Shown here piece by piece: positions 1 through 7,012 of a stretch of 7,118 nt of DNA. Numbering within the stretch: position 1 is the first letter of the stretch; each line of letters opens with the position of its first letter. The notes beneath the pieces were generated by a model. It was given only the letters and a program-made list of their open reading frames with translations, did no database searches and was not told the origin of the DNA. The position numbers were made by a program, and so were the translations under genes. Source of the DNA: Boseongicola sp. SB0662_bin_57 (lineage in GTDB: Bacteria > Pseudomonadota > Alphaproteobacteria > Rhodobacterales > Rhodobacteraceae); assembly GCA_009839535.1 (NCBI GenBank), contig VXPN01000097.1, forward strand, positions 1-7,118, read 5' to 3'.

Positions 1-2
1 CG

Positions 3-2387
3 AAGGTGCCCGGGGTTCTGGCCCAGATCACGGGCATTGGCGATTTTGCCAACATCGTGGCCCAGGCGCGCTACGTCCACCTGGCTTTTGCGCTGAGCCT
101 CGCGACGCTGGCCTTTCCGATGTTCGGCCACAGAAACCGCATTCCGGTCTACGACTGGATCTTGCTGATCCTGGGCGTTGCCTCCTGCCTCTACCTTGTC
201 ATCTTCCGCTTTGAGATTGCCGACCGGCCGGGCTTGTGGACCACGACGGACATCGTCGTCTCCGGCATCGGCATGTGCGTGTTGATGGTGGCCGTCTTCC
301 GCTCGCTCGGCCTGCCGCTGGTGATCATCGCCTCGGCCTTCCTCGCGCTGACCTTCTTCGGCGGCTACTCGGATTGGGTGGGCAGCATCACCAACTATGG
401 CGGCGCGTCATTTGCCAAGGCGATGGGTCACTATTGGATGCAGACCGAAGGCGTGTTTGGAGTCGCGCTTGGCGTGTCCACGACAATGATCTTCCTCTTC
501 GTGTTGTTCGGAGGGCTTCTGGAAAGGGCGGGCGGCGGCAACTGGTTCATCAAGGTGGCCATCGCGCTGCTCGGCGCGCTTCGAGGCGGCCCGGCAAAGG
601 CGGCGGTGCTGTCATCGATGATGACCGGCATGATCTCCGGCTCGTCCATTGCCAACACGGTGACCACCGGAACCTTCACCATCCCGTTGATGAAACGCAT
701 CGGCTTTGCGCCGGAAAAGGCCGGCGCGGTCGAAGTGGCCTCGTCAACCAATGGCCAGCTCACGCCGCCGGTGATGGGGGCCGCGGCCTTCCTGATGGTG
801 GAATATGTCAACATTCCCTACTTCGATGTCATCAAGCACGCCTTCCTGCCGGCGATAATCTCATACATCGCGTTGCTCTACATCGTACATCTGGAAAGCC
901 TGAAGCTGGGCCTGCAGGGACTGAAAAAGCCAGGGCGGCAAATTGGCGTGATCATGATCCTGTTGCTTTTCCTGACCGGTTTCCTGGGCATGGCGGTGAT
1001 CACCTTCCTCGTGATTGGCTTCCGTGGCCTGCTGGAGACGGTGACGCCCGGCGCCTCGATCTATCCGGCGCTCGTGCTCTTGCTGCTGGCCTACCTTGCG
1101 CTTGTGTACGTGGCATCGAAGTTTCCCGATGTTGTCGTCGATGATCCCGACAGCAAGGTGGTCGAGGCGCCACGGTTGACGCCCACGTTCCTGGGCGGCG
1201 CGTACTATGCCCTGCCGATCTTCGTCCTTGTCTGGAACCTGATGGTACGCACGGAGGATCTGGATCGCCTCTCGCCAGCGCTCTCGGCCTTCTGGGCGAC
1301 AGTCGCCATGATCATCGTGGCACTGACGCACCGGCCTTTGAAGGCGATGTTCCGCGGCAGTGCCGACAGTGTCCAGGCCCAGGCGCAGACCAGCTGGCAC
1401 GACTTTGTCGGCGGGCTTGAAAGCGGCGCGCGCAACATGATCGGGATCGGCGTTGCGACAGGCGCGGCGGGCATCATCGTGGGAACCATTTCGCTCACTG
1501 GCGCTCATCAGATCATCGGCCAGGTGATCGAGGCCATTGCCGGCGACAACCTGATGATCCTGCTGATACTTGTGGCGGTGCTTTCATTGATCCTGGGCAT
1601 GGGCCTGCCGACCACGGCCAACTACATCGTGGTCTCGTCGCTCATGGCGCCAGTCATCGTTTCGGTGGGCGCACAGTCGGGCCTCATCGTGCCGCTCATC
1701 GCCGTGCACCTCTTCGTGTTCTATTTGGGTATACTGGCGGATGACACGCCCCCGGTGGGCCTCGCCGCCTACGCGGCGGCGGCCATATCACGCGGTGACC
1801 CGATCAAGACAGGCATCGTGGGATTCAGCTATGACATCCGCACTGCGCTCCTGCCCTTCATGTTCATCTTCAACACGGATCTCCTGCTGATCAACGTGGG
1901 CCCTGCCAAGGCGGTACTGGTGTTCCTTGTCTCTCTGATCGCCATGCTGGTCTTTGCCGCGGCCACTCAAGGCTATTTCATCGCCAAGTCGCGCAAATGG
2001 GAAACCGTGGTCATGCTGCTTGTGGTGTTCATGCTGTTCAGACCGGATTTCTTCCTCGATCAATGGCAGGAAAGGTATGCCGAGACGACAGGCCCTGCTG
2101 CGCTGACCGCGCTCGAAGAGCTGCCGGTCGGCTCAACGGCAAGGTTGCGCGTTTCGGCCCCAGACTTCGACACGGGTGAGGTGGGCACGATCACGCTGGC
2201 CTTCACGGCCGAAGCCGATGGCACAGGCCTGGAAAGGCTGGAGGCCGTTGGGTTGACGGTGCTGGTGAGCGACGGGATCCTCGCATTGGACGAACCCTTC
2301 CCGGGCACGCCCTACTTCGAAAAACTGGCCAATGACTACGATTTCTACGGCGACACCCCGGCCCAGATCGAGGCGGTTGCGGTCTAA
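3..2387 (+). CDS. TRAP transporter fused permease (DctQ-DctM, 4TM/12TM type), 5' truncated
   Basis: Integral inner-membrane subunit of a tripartite ATP-independent periplasmic transporter, in which the small (DctQ) and large (DctM) membrane subunits are fused. Such proteins normally pair with a TAXI-type periplasmic binding protein and import an organic solute on an ion gradient; the substrate cannot be read here. Numbering from the GTG at position 6, the protein is a long series of hydrophobic segments. The large-subunit signatures are GGLLERAGGG (169-178), SGSSIANTVTTGTF (211-224), SSTNGQLTPPVMGAAAF (246-262), the second-repeat LGMGLPTTANY (530-540) and ILADDTPPVGLAAYAA (576-591). The last ~130 residues, with a soluble part rich in charged residues, match the DUF3394-type C-terminal extension. 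The frame is open to the left edge and the first visible helix is not the usual first one of this family, so the true start lies upstream and the GTG at 6 is probably internal. No binding-protein gene is visible; it may lie upstream. The stop at 2385-2387 may be premature (see next entry). Confidence 0.93.
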   Translation, partial: KVPGVLAQITGIGDFANIVAQARYVHLAFALSLATLAFPMFGHRNRIPVYDWILLILGVASCLYLVIFRFEIADRPGLWTTTDIVVSGIGMCVLMVAVFRSLGLPLVIIASAFLALTFFGGYSDWVGSITNYGGASFAKAMGHYWMQTEGVFGVALGVSTTMIFLFVLFGGLLERAGGGNWFIKVAIALLGALRGGPAKAAVLSSMMTGMISGSSIANTVTTGTFTIPLMKRIGFAPEKAGAVEVASSTNGQLTPPVMGAAAFLMVEYVNIPYFDVIKHAFLPAIISYIALLYIVHLESLKLGLQGLKKPGRQIGVIMILLLFLTGFLGMAVITFLVIGFRGLLETVTPGASIYPALVLLLLAYLALVYVASKFPDVVVDDPDSKVVEAPRLTPTFLGGAYYALPIFVLVWNLMVRTEDLDRLSPALSAFWATVAMIIVALTHRPLKAMFRGSADSVQAQAQTSWHDFVGGLESGARNMIGIGVATGAAGIIVGTISLTGAHQIIGQVIEAIAGDNLMILLILVAVLSLILGMGLPTTANYIVVSSLMAPVIVSVGAQSGLIVPLIAVHLFVFYLGILADDTPPVGLAAYAAAAISRGDPIKTGIVGFSYDIRTALLPFMFIFNTDLLLINVGPAKAVLVFLVSLIAMLVFAAATQGYFIAKSRKWETVVMLLVVFMLFRPDFFLDQWQERYAETTGPAALTALEELPVGSTARLRVSAPDFDTGEVGTITLAFTAEADGTGLERLEAVGLTVLVSDGILALDEPFPGTPYFEKLANDYDFYGDTPAQIEAVAV

Positions 2388-2396
2388 AACGACCGG

Positions 2397-2489
2397 ATGC
2401 CGAAGGAGATCTTTTTCATCCCGGCGCTGCTTATCCTGTTGGTCATTGTCGCAATTCAGCGCACACGCGCCACGCAACCCGCCTTTTGA
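2397..2489 (+). CDS. 30-codon single-helix peptide, in frame with the TRAP permease; probable detached C-terminal helix
   Basis: This short frame reads MPKE, then the hydrophobic stretch IFFIPALLILLVIVAI, then the basic tail QRTRATQPAF and a TGA. It looks like one membrane helix with its basic end on the cytoplasmic side. It is in exactly the same frame as the permease and begins nine bases after the permease TAA, the intervening codons being AAC GAC CGG. Codon third positions are mostly G or C, like the permease. No good Shine-Dalgarno site precedes the ATG, so independent translation would depend on re-initiation after the permease stop. Two readings are possible. The first is that this is the last helix of the permease, cut off by a nonsense mutation or a sequencing error at the TAA. 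The second is that it is a separate small membrane protein made by coupled translation. I favour the first, because frame, helix and basic tail continue naturally. No function is claimed. Confidence 0.4.
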   Translation: MPKEIFFIPALLILLVIVAIQRTRATQPAF

Positions 2490-2752
2490 GCAACTGTCGG
2501 CGCTTCTGTCTCCACTCATGCCACGAGGTCGTGAGCAGGTGCCTGGATCTTGCGTCTCAGAACTCGTGGAAATGCTGATGCGGCGGGAAACCCCTGCGGA
2601 ACTTGATCGCAAGTCAATGCAGGCAGGCAGGATCCTCACGACGTGCCTGCTGCCGCCAATCAGTTTTCGTGGAGCGCGATCGCCATGGCGAATGGCCGGC
2701 GTCCCTGCCCGTGACCAGACATTGAGCGGGTCCGCGTTGAATCGCAAGCGCC

Positions 2753-3349
2753 TCAGGCTGCCTCGTTCAGGCGCGCCACGTAGCGGGCAAGCGTGTCAAT
2801 CTCGAGATTCACCTTGTCGCCCGACTTTGCCTCACCCCAAGTCGTGACAGCCCTGGTGTGAGGGATGAGATTTATGTCGAAGCTTGCGCCGTCAACCTCG
2901 TTCACCGTCAATGACGTGCCGTTCAATGCAACCGACCCCTTGGGGGCAATGAACCGGGCGAGTTCATGCGGGACGTCGAGAACCATCCTCGTGCAATCGC
3001 CCTCGTCGCGGATGTTCCTGACCACAGCGATTCCGTCGACGTGCCCCGAAACGATATGTCCTCCGATCTCGTCACCAACCTTGAGGGCGCGTTCCAGATT
3101 GATTCGCCGGCCCGGTTCCCATTGGCTCAGATTCGTCTTGGAAAGCGTTTCCTCACTCGCCTGCACGGCAAACCATGTGCACGGGCCGCTGCCCACATCA
3201 ATCAAGGTCAGACAGACACCGTCACATGCAATCGACGCCCCGACTTCGAGGCTGCCAGCTTCGTAGGAGGTTCCAATCCTGACATCGAGGACGCCTGCAC
3301 GCTCGACGCTGAGGATTTCACCGATGCCGGTCACAATGCCAGTGAACAT
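2753..3349 (-). CDS. ribE: Riboflavin synthase, alpha chain
   Basis: Catalyses the last step of riboflavin synthesis in the cytoplasm: dismutation of two 6,7-dimethyl-8-ribityllumazine molecules into riboflavin and a pyrimidine that is recycled. The 198-residue protein is close to the usual ~200-215. It starts with the typical MFTGIVTGIGEI and consists of two homologous lumazine-binding barrels, about 1-96 and 97-198. The repeat is visible as IACDGVCLTL (40-49) against VALNGTSLTV (140-149). GHIVSGHVDG (97-106) and the end VNLEIDTLARYVARL (180-194) are family signatures. The ATG at 3349 is supported by AAAGG at 3357-3361, seven bases upstream. ribD lies upstream on the same strand, but 1.43 kb away rather than adjacent, so ribE either has its own promoter or depends on a long read-through transcript. 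The gene is convergent with the TRAP permease. Some genomes call this gene ribC. Confidence 0.97.
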   Translation of the reverse strand: MFTGIVTGIGEILSVERAGVLDVRIGTSYEAGSLEVGASIACDGVCLTLIDVGSGPCTWFAVQASEETLSKTNLSQWEPGRRINLERALKVGDEIGGHIVSGHVDGIAVVRNIRDEGDCTRMVLDVPHELARFIAPKGSVALNGTSLTVNEVDGASFDINLIPHTRAVTTWGEAKSGDKVNLEIDTLARYVARLNEAA

Positions 3350-3361
3350 GACTTCGCCTTT

Positions 3362-3767
3362 CGCTGCGTCGGTTCAGGTAGACCCCTTGAGCCGCTTGCG
3401 CAAGGGTCTCGGGCATTGTGGTCCCTGGCCCTCGGCTCGCCGGCCTGGTTCGCTGCACCAACTGGCTGCAACCTCTACCTCAACGCCCACCATCGCAAGG
3501 AGCCATTGCATCCAAGCGGTCACGAACGACATCGACATGATCTTCGAGCCCTCGAACATTGACTTCCGGGAAGCCATTGAAGTCGCGGCGAACCGAAACT
3601 CTCGGCATGGCAAGGCAATGATGTCGCGGAAATCCAATCTGCGTCCTGCATGTCGGCGATCAGGTCTTCCCGCAATTCCAATGCGAGCAAGACTTCTTCC
3701 AGAACTCGTCCCGCAACGAAGTCATTGTTGCCGCGCTCGCAACGGACTCCGAATCCGGCCGCAAGGC
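3362..3767. other. Gene-free stretch between ribE and the Uma2 remnant
   Basis: About 400 bases with no recognisable gene. Several overlapping frames are open on both strands, as expected by chance in GC-rich DNA, but none has both a good Shine-Dalgarno site and a protein I recognise. Pieces with high third-position GC occur in different frames. One is the + frame reading NDIDMIFEPSNIDFREAIEV near 3525-3585. Another is the - frame reading NDFVAGRVLEEVLLALELRE near 3665-3730. This would fit old coding DNA that has decayed, but it is not proof. The ribE leader and any ribE promoter should lie at the left end; I found no convincing -35/-10 pair there. Confidence 0.5.
3380..3409. other. Imperfect inverted repeat in the ribE leader
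   Basis: Arms AGACCC(C)TTG (3380-3389) and CAAGGGTCT (3401-3409) pair over nine bases with one bulged C and an 11-base loop. The loop side contains an alternative self-complementary CTTGCGCAAG (3394-3403). It lies about 30-60 bases upstream of the ribE start, so it would fold in a ribE leader RNA if transcription starts above it. No T-run follows on either strand, which argues against an intrinsic terminator. It does not resemble the FMN riboswitch, whose conserved blocks I cannot find here. Function is unknown. Confidence 0.3.
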
Positions 3768-4366
3768 ATGAATGCCCTGGCGAACCCAGCGGGCAAGTCG
3801 CATCGCAAGGCGACCCATCAGGACGTGCTTGACGCGCCGCGCCACATGGTGGCCGAAGTGCTGGCGGGCACGCTTCATGCCCAGCCGGGACTGGCCATGC
3901 GGCACGCTTGGGCGAGTTCGGTTCTGGGAGGTGAACTGGTTGGGCCGTTTGGGCGCGGGCGCGGCGGCTGGTGGATCGTGGACGAACCGGAATTGCATCT
4001 GGGTGACGACATTGTCGTGCCAGACCTCGGAGGCTGGCGTCGCGAGACGATGCCCGAATTTCCCGATGCAGCCTATTGCACCATCGTACCCGACTGGGCG
4101 TGCGAAGTGCTCTCGCCCTCAACCCGTCGAATCGATCAGAACGAGAAACGGGCGATCTACGCCCGGGAGGCGTCTCGCATCTCTGGTTCGTGGATCCCGA
4201 TGCGAGGACACTGGAAGGGTTCGTGTTTCGCAAGGGCCACTGGGTGCTGCTGGCCACGCTTGCCGATGATGCGTCGGTCTCGCTGCCTCCCTTCGACACC
4301 ATCAGCTTTCCACTTGATGCGCTCTGGCCCGAAAGCGCTACGTCGGATGGTGACGCAAGCAGATAG
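3768..4366 (+). pseudogene. Uma2-family (DUF820) restriction-endonuclease-like protein, frameshifted
   Basis: Uma2 proteins have a PD-(D/E)XK nuclease-type fold; they are abundant in cyanobacteria and also common in alphaproteobacteria, and their biological role is poorly known. The ATG at 3768 gives MNALANPAG, then a conserved core: LDAPRHMVAEVLAGTLHAQP (21-40), WWIVDEPELHLGDDIVVPDL (68-87), WACEVLSPSTRRID (110-123) and EKRAIYARE (126-134). Putative catalytic residues D86, E113 and K127 are present. After E134 the reading frame is lost. The rest of the family pattern (GVSHLWFVDPDARTLEGF, then PPFDTISFPLDALWPE) continues in another frame from 4169 to the TAG at 4364-4366. Adding one G in the GG at 4169-4170 would restore a 199-residue protein, a normal family length. 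Read without correction, the frame ends at 4385 with a scrambled tail. Only a weak AAGG at 3763-3766 precedes the start. The gene is on the opposite strand to the flanking ribD and ribE. A sequencing error is possible instead of true decay. Confidence 0.82.
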
Positions 4367-4777
4367 TTGGATGGAGCGCCCGTGAAGGCGACCAAGCAAG
4401 GCCACAGCCAGCCAAGCGAATTCACGGAATCCGGGATTGGCGCCGTGATCGCCATCTTTCTGAATTCGACGCCAATGCCTTGATCATCCCGCTGGAAACG
4501 ACGGGACAAGTCGGCCGGACGACGTGCCTGGTTCTATGCGGATCCGAAAGCCGCTCGGATCGGCGCTTCCAAATTTCCGTGTGCGTCGGTGTTCCTGCCG
4601 AATCGACAAAGAGGACCGAAACCTGAAAATCCCGTCCGCCCTGTCGGACTGGACCGTGTATCCGATGACTGCGGTTCCCCACCGTACCTGTCCGCTCACG
4701 CGGAATCGCGAAGCCTCAAGCGACGTCATGACCGAGTGCGGTCGCGCGATCGTTCGGAATTCTCTCGCAGTGTCAAT
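4367..4777. other. Gene-free stretch between the Uma2 remnant and ribD
   Basis: About 410 bases without a gene I recognise. One + strand frame stays open from about 4354 to 4626 without an ATG, and its middle has GC-rich third positions. Its only plausible start is a TTG at 4480 without a Shine-Dalgarno site, which would give a 48-residue peptide beginning LIIPLETTGQVGRTTCLVLC. Two - strand frames of 80-86 codons overlap the same bases and have no better support. I read this as non-coding or decayed DNA. No T-run hairpin stands out directly after the ribD stop. Confidence 0.5.
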
Positions 4778-5881
4778 TCAATCTGCGTTGCCTTGCCGCC
4801 AGACATGCATGATGTCCGCACCGACCCGACGCTGTTCCGTCAACTCGAACTCCGGAGCCATCGAAAGCTGACCGATGCCGAGGGTGCCAAGCGACGGCTT
4901 GCCCTCCGCCCCCAAGACCTTGCCCGCCGAAAAGACCACCAGCTGATCAACCAGCCCTGCTGACAAGAGCGAAGCCGCAAGCGTACCGCCACCTTCGCAC
5001 AAGATCCGTGTCAGGCCGCGCGCTCCCAGAATCTGCATCAGGCTTGCAATGTCGACCTGCCCCTCGGACACCGGAACGGGCAGGAGATCTGCACCCGCCA
5101 ATCTCCACTGCACCGCGTCCTCGCTCTCTTCCCGCCGATGAGCCAGCCAGACCGGCCCTGCCTCTTCAAGCCTCTCCGTGAGCCGGCACCGGGCAGAGAG
5201 GGCCTGGTTTCCGCCCACGACGATGCGAACCGGCTGGCGAACGTCACCCAAGCCACGCACCGTCAATCTGGGGTCGTCGAACCGGACGGTTCCAGCCCCG
5301 ACCATCACCGCGTCATGTGACATGCGCAGCGCATGGGAGACGCGACGGGCCTCCTTGCCCGTGATCCACCGGCTTTCGCCGGTAGCCGTCGCGATCCGCC
5401 CGTCAAGGGTCGCCGCCAGTTTCAACGTGACAAACGGGCGACCTTTGGCAACCCGCATCAGGAATCCTGCATGGGCTTCACGCGCAGCGCCCGCCAAGAG
5501 GCCGACGTCCACGGTGATGCCGGCTCTGCGAAGGCGCTCTATGCCGCGCCCCGCCACCCTGCCGTCCGGGTCCTCCATTGGAACGACCACGCGGCTCAGG
5601 CCAGCCTCGATCAGCGCATCGGCACAGGGCGGCGTTCTTCCTTCGTGGGCACAGGGTTCCAACGAAACATACGCCGTCCCTCCATTGGCGGCATGCCCCG
5701 CCTGCGCCAATGCACGCGTCTCCGCATGTGGCGCACCACGATTTCCGGTCCATCCACGCCCGACAACGCGACCGTCCAATACGATCACGCACCCCACCGC
5801 CGGGTTTGGCCACACGCGCCCAAGCCCGCGACGCCCAAGCGCCAGCGCATGCGCCATGTGGCGGGTGTCGGCTGCAGTCAC
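4778..5881 (-). CDS. ribD: Bifunctional riboflavin biosynthesis deaminase/reductase RibD
   Basis: Catalyses two successive cytoplasmic steps of riboflavin synthesis: zinc-dependent deamination of the diaminopyrimidine ribosylamino phosphate, then NADPH-dependent reduction of its ribose. The deaminase domain (about 1-145) shows HAET at 52-55 (zinc ligand H52, catalytic E54) and PCAHEGRTPPC at 76-86, giving zinc ligands C77 and C86. The reductase domain (about 146-367) shows VTLKLAATLDGRIA (151-164), SRWIT (170-174), AVMVGAGTV (191-199), DDPRLTVR (202-209) and CEGGGTLAASLL (295-306). The length of 367 is normal for the fusion and all key motifs are present. The start is GTG at 5881-5879, overlapping the nrdR stop as GTGA, with AAAGGA just upstream inside nrdR; this implies translational coupling to nrdR. 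ribE, normally next, is separated by a 1.43-kb island. Confidence 0.97.
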   Translation of the reverse strand: MTAADTRHMAHALALGRRGLGRVWPNPAVGCVIVLDGRVVGRGWTGNRGAPHAETRALAQAGHAANGGTAYVSLEPCAHEGRTPPCADALIEAGLSRVVVPMEDPDGRVAGRGIERLRRAGITVDVGLLAGAAREAHAGFLMRVAKGRPFVTLKLAATLDGRIATATGESRWITGKEARRVSHALRMSHDAVMVGAGTVRFDDPRLTVRGLGDVRQPVRIVVGGNQALSARCRLTERLEEAGPVWLAHRREESEDAVQWRLAGADLLPVPVSEGQVDIASLMQILGARGLTRILCEGGGTLAASLLSAGLVDQLVVFSAGKVLGAEGKPSLGTLGIGQLSMAPEFELTEQRRVGADIMHVWRQGNAD

Positions 5882-6342
5882 TCGTTCCTTTGGGCGGGCC
5901 GAAGCTCGCTCACGAACTTGTCAAAATCATCTGCGGCCTGGAAATTCTTGTAAACGCTTGCAAATCGCACATAGGCCACCGTGTCGATCCGATCCAGGCT
6001 CTCCATCACGATCTCGCCAATGGTCGTCGAAGGAACGTCCGTCTCGCCCATGCTTTCCAGCCTGCGGACGATGCCGCTGATCATCTGGTCGATTCGATCC
6101 GGTTCGATCGGGCGCTTCTGCATGGCAATGCGAATGGAGCGTTCCAGCTTGTCGCGGTCGAAATTCTCCCGCTTGCCGCTCGACTTGATAACCACGAGAT
6201 CGCGCAGTTGAACACGCTCGTAAGTCGTGAACCGTCCGCCACATGCCGGGCAGAACCGTCGTCTTCGGATCACCACATGGTCTTCTGCCGGACGCGAGTC
6301 CTTGACCTGCGTGTCTGTGCTTCCGCAAAACGGGCAGCGCAT
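5878..6342 (-). CDS. nrdR: Transcriptional repressor NrdR
   Basis: NrdR senses ATP/dATP through an ATP-cone domain and represses ribonucleotide reductase operons by binding paired NrdR boxes. The protein has 154 residues, the usual length. The N-terminal zinc ribbon carries CPFC (3-6) and CPAC (31-34), followed by GGRFTTYERV (35-44). The ATP-cone runs about 49-139, with VVIKSSGKRENFDRDKLERS (50-69) and the typical end YVRFASVYKNFQ (124-135). The ATG at 6342 is well supported by AGGAGGG at 6350-6356, seven bases upstream. It overlaps ribD by four bases, the common nrdR-ribD arrangement in proteobacteria. No ribonucleotide reductase gene is in the window, so its targets lie elsewhere. Confidence 0.97.
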   Translation of the reverse strand: MRCPFCGSTDTQVKDSRPAEDHVVIRRRRFCPACGGRFTTYERVQLRDLVVIKSSGKRENFDRDKLERSIRIAMQKRPIEPDRIDQMISGIVRRLESMGETDVPSTTIGEIVMESLDRIDTVAYVRFASVYKNFQAADDFDKFVSELRPAQRNE

Positions 6343-6366
6343 GATACGTCCCTCCTGACTGTGTCT

Positions 6367-6382
6367 AGGGGAACCTGCCCCT
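6367..6382. other. Short hairpin in the nrdR leader
   Basis: AGGGG (6367-6371) and CCCCT (6378-6382) form a five-base stem with a six-base loop, ending about ten bases above the nrdR Shine-Dalgarno site. There is no T-run on either strand, so it is not a standard terminator. It could influence ribosome access to nrdR or be chance in GC-rich DNA. Confidence 0.2.
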
Positions 6383-6393
6383 CTTCTGCACAG

Positions 6394-6405
6394 GCACTAT
6401 AGGGC
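6394..6405 (-). promoter_or_regulatory. Possible nrdR promoter -10 within a small palindrome
   Basis: On the - strand the hexamer TATAGT (6401-6396) is one mismatch from the sigma-70 -10 consensus and lies about 50-60 bases above the nrdR start. It sits in the imperfect palindrome GCACTATAGGGC, with a perfect CTATAG core. The hexamer 17 bases further upstream, TACCCA, matches the -35 consensus poorly, so the promoter call is weak. A CTATAG core overlapping a promoter is faintly like an NrdR box and could allow autoregulation, but no second box at the required spacing is evident. Confidence 0.3.
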
Positions 6406-6433
6406 ACCTCCATCATTTTGGGTAGAGGCCAAT

Positions 6434-7012
6434 TCAACGCGCCATATGCGCCGATGAGCCGTCATCCCCGACGGACACGGGTTCGAGCACCAGAAACCTC
6501 GTTCCGGCCGAGTTGAGCCGCTCCTCCGAGGTGACTTCGAAGCCCCGCCCCGTGAACTCCTCGACAGGATCGGCGCGCCGTGCGTCCGAGAACACGGGCA
6601 GCCCGGAGCCGAACCGGATCGGTTCGACCGTCAGGTGCACGCGATCGATGGCTCGATGGGCAAGAAACCAGTCATGGACGCGCGTGCCCCCCAGAATCAG
6701 GCCGCGGGCAAGGGCATGAACCTCGCATACGCGCCCGGGAAGCATCCGCGGGGTCAGGCGCCCCGGATCCACCCAAAGTTGAGATGGCCTTCTCCAGCCA
6801 CCCAGCTTGGTCGAGAACACGATCCGCCGTCGGTCGGGCCTGTCGGCCGCTTCGTGCGTGTGCCGTCCCATGATCGACCAGTCTACAGCCTCCACGTCGA
6901 GAAGGAAAAGCTCCTGTTCCTCCGCACTTGCCCAAGCCTGGGGAGGCTCTCCGACCGAACGTGCAATGAAGCCATCCTCGGAGACGACGACCGTAAGCAG
7001 AAATTCGCTCAT
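6434..7012 (-). CDS. RibD C-terminal-like / dihydrofolate reductase family protein
   Basis: A 192-residue stand-alone member of the RibD-C (DHFR-like fold) reductase family; the substrate is unknown. Visible family marks are TVVVSEDGFIA (8-17 region, equivalent to the usual SLDGFIA start), DWSIMGRHTHEA (44-55), LILGGTRVHDWFL (105-117, nucleotide-binding GG) and DRVHLTVEPIRFGSGLPVF (123-141). It lacks the deaminase domain, so it cannot replace RibD fully. The ATG at 7012 overlaps the stop of the preceding gene (ATGA), which points to coupled translation, and no strong Shine-Dalgarno site is needed or seen. The nrdR gene follows after 91 bases with its own strong Shine-Dalgarno. It could act in flavin, folate or pterin reduction, or on something unrelated; proximity to ribD is suggestive only. 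Its tail beyond ~178 is polar and probably flexible. Confidence 0.85.
   Translation of the reverse strand: MSEFLLTVVVSEDGFIARSVGEPPQAWASAEEQELFLLDVEAVDWSIMGRHTHEAADRPDRRRIVFSTKLGGWRRPSQLWVDPGRLTPRMLPGRVCEVHALARGLILGGTRVHDWFLAHRAIDRVHLTVEPIRFGSGLPVFSDARRADPVEEFTGRGFEVTSEERLNSAGTRFLVLEPVSVGDDGSSAHMAR

Noticed and set aside
2619..2650. Inverted repeat GCAGGCA/TGCCTGC in the gap between the TRAP permease and ribE, considered as a shared terminator
   Set aside because: Only seven pairs, a loop of 14 or more bases, two competing registers from the GGCA repetition, and no T-run on either strand.
2133..2747. 204-codon - strand open frame across the end of the TRAP gene
   Set aside because: It lies largely antisense to the conserved permease, has low-complexity Arg/Ser/Asp composition and no recognisable motif: a shadow frame.
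3380..3425. TTGCGC and TACCTG spaced 17 bases apart on the - strand as a ribE promoter
   Set aside because: Too few matches to the sigma-70 consensus (three and two of six) to call.
3374..3637. 87-codon - strand frame (contains MFEGSKIMSMSFVTAWMQ) just upstream of ribE
   Set aside because: The sequence is partly protein-like with good third-position GC, but no family is recognisable, the C-terminal half degenerates, and there is no clear start signal. It is left as possible decayed DNA.
3520..4509. 329-codon - strand open frame covering the Uma2 remnant
   Set aside because: Most of it is antisense to the conserved Uma2 sequence and the translation is Arg/Ser/Pro-rich with no family pattern.
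5178..6402. Long + strand open frames opposite ribD and nrdR
   Set aside because: They are antisense to two unmistakable genes; the His/Arg/Pro-rich translations are typical shadows of GC-rich coding DNA.
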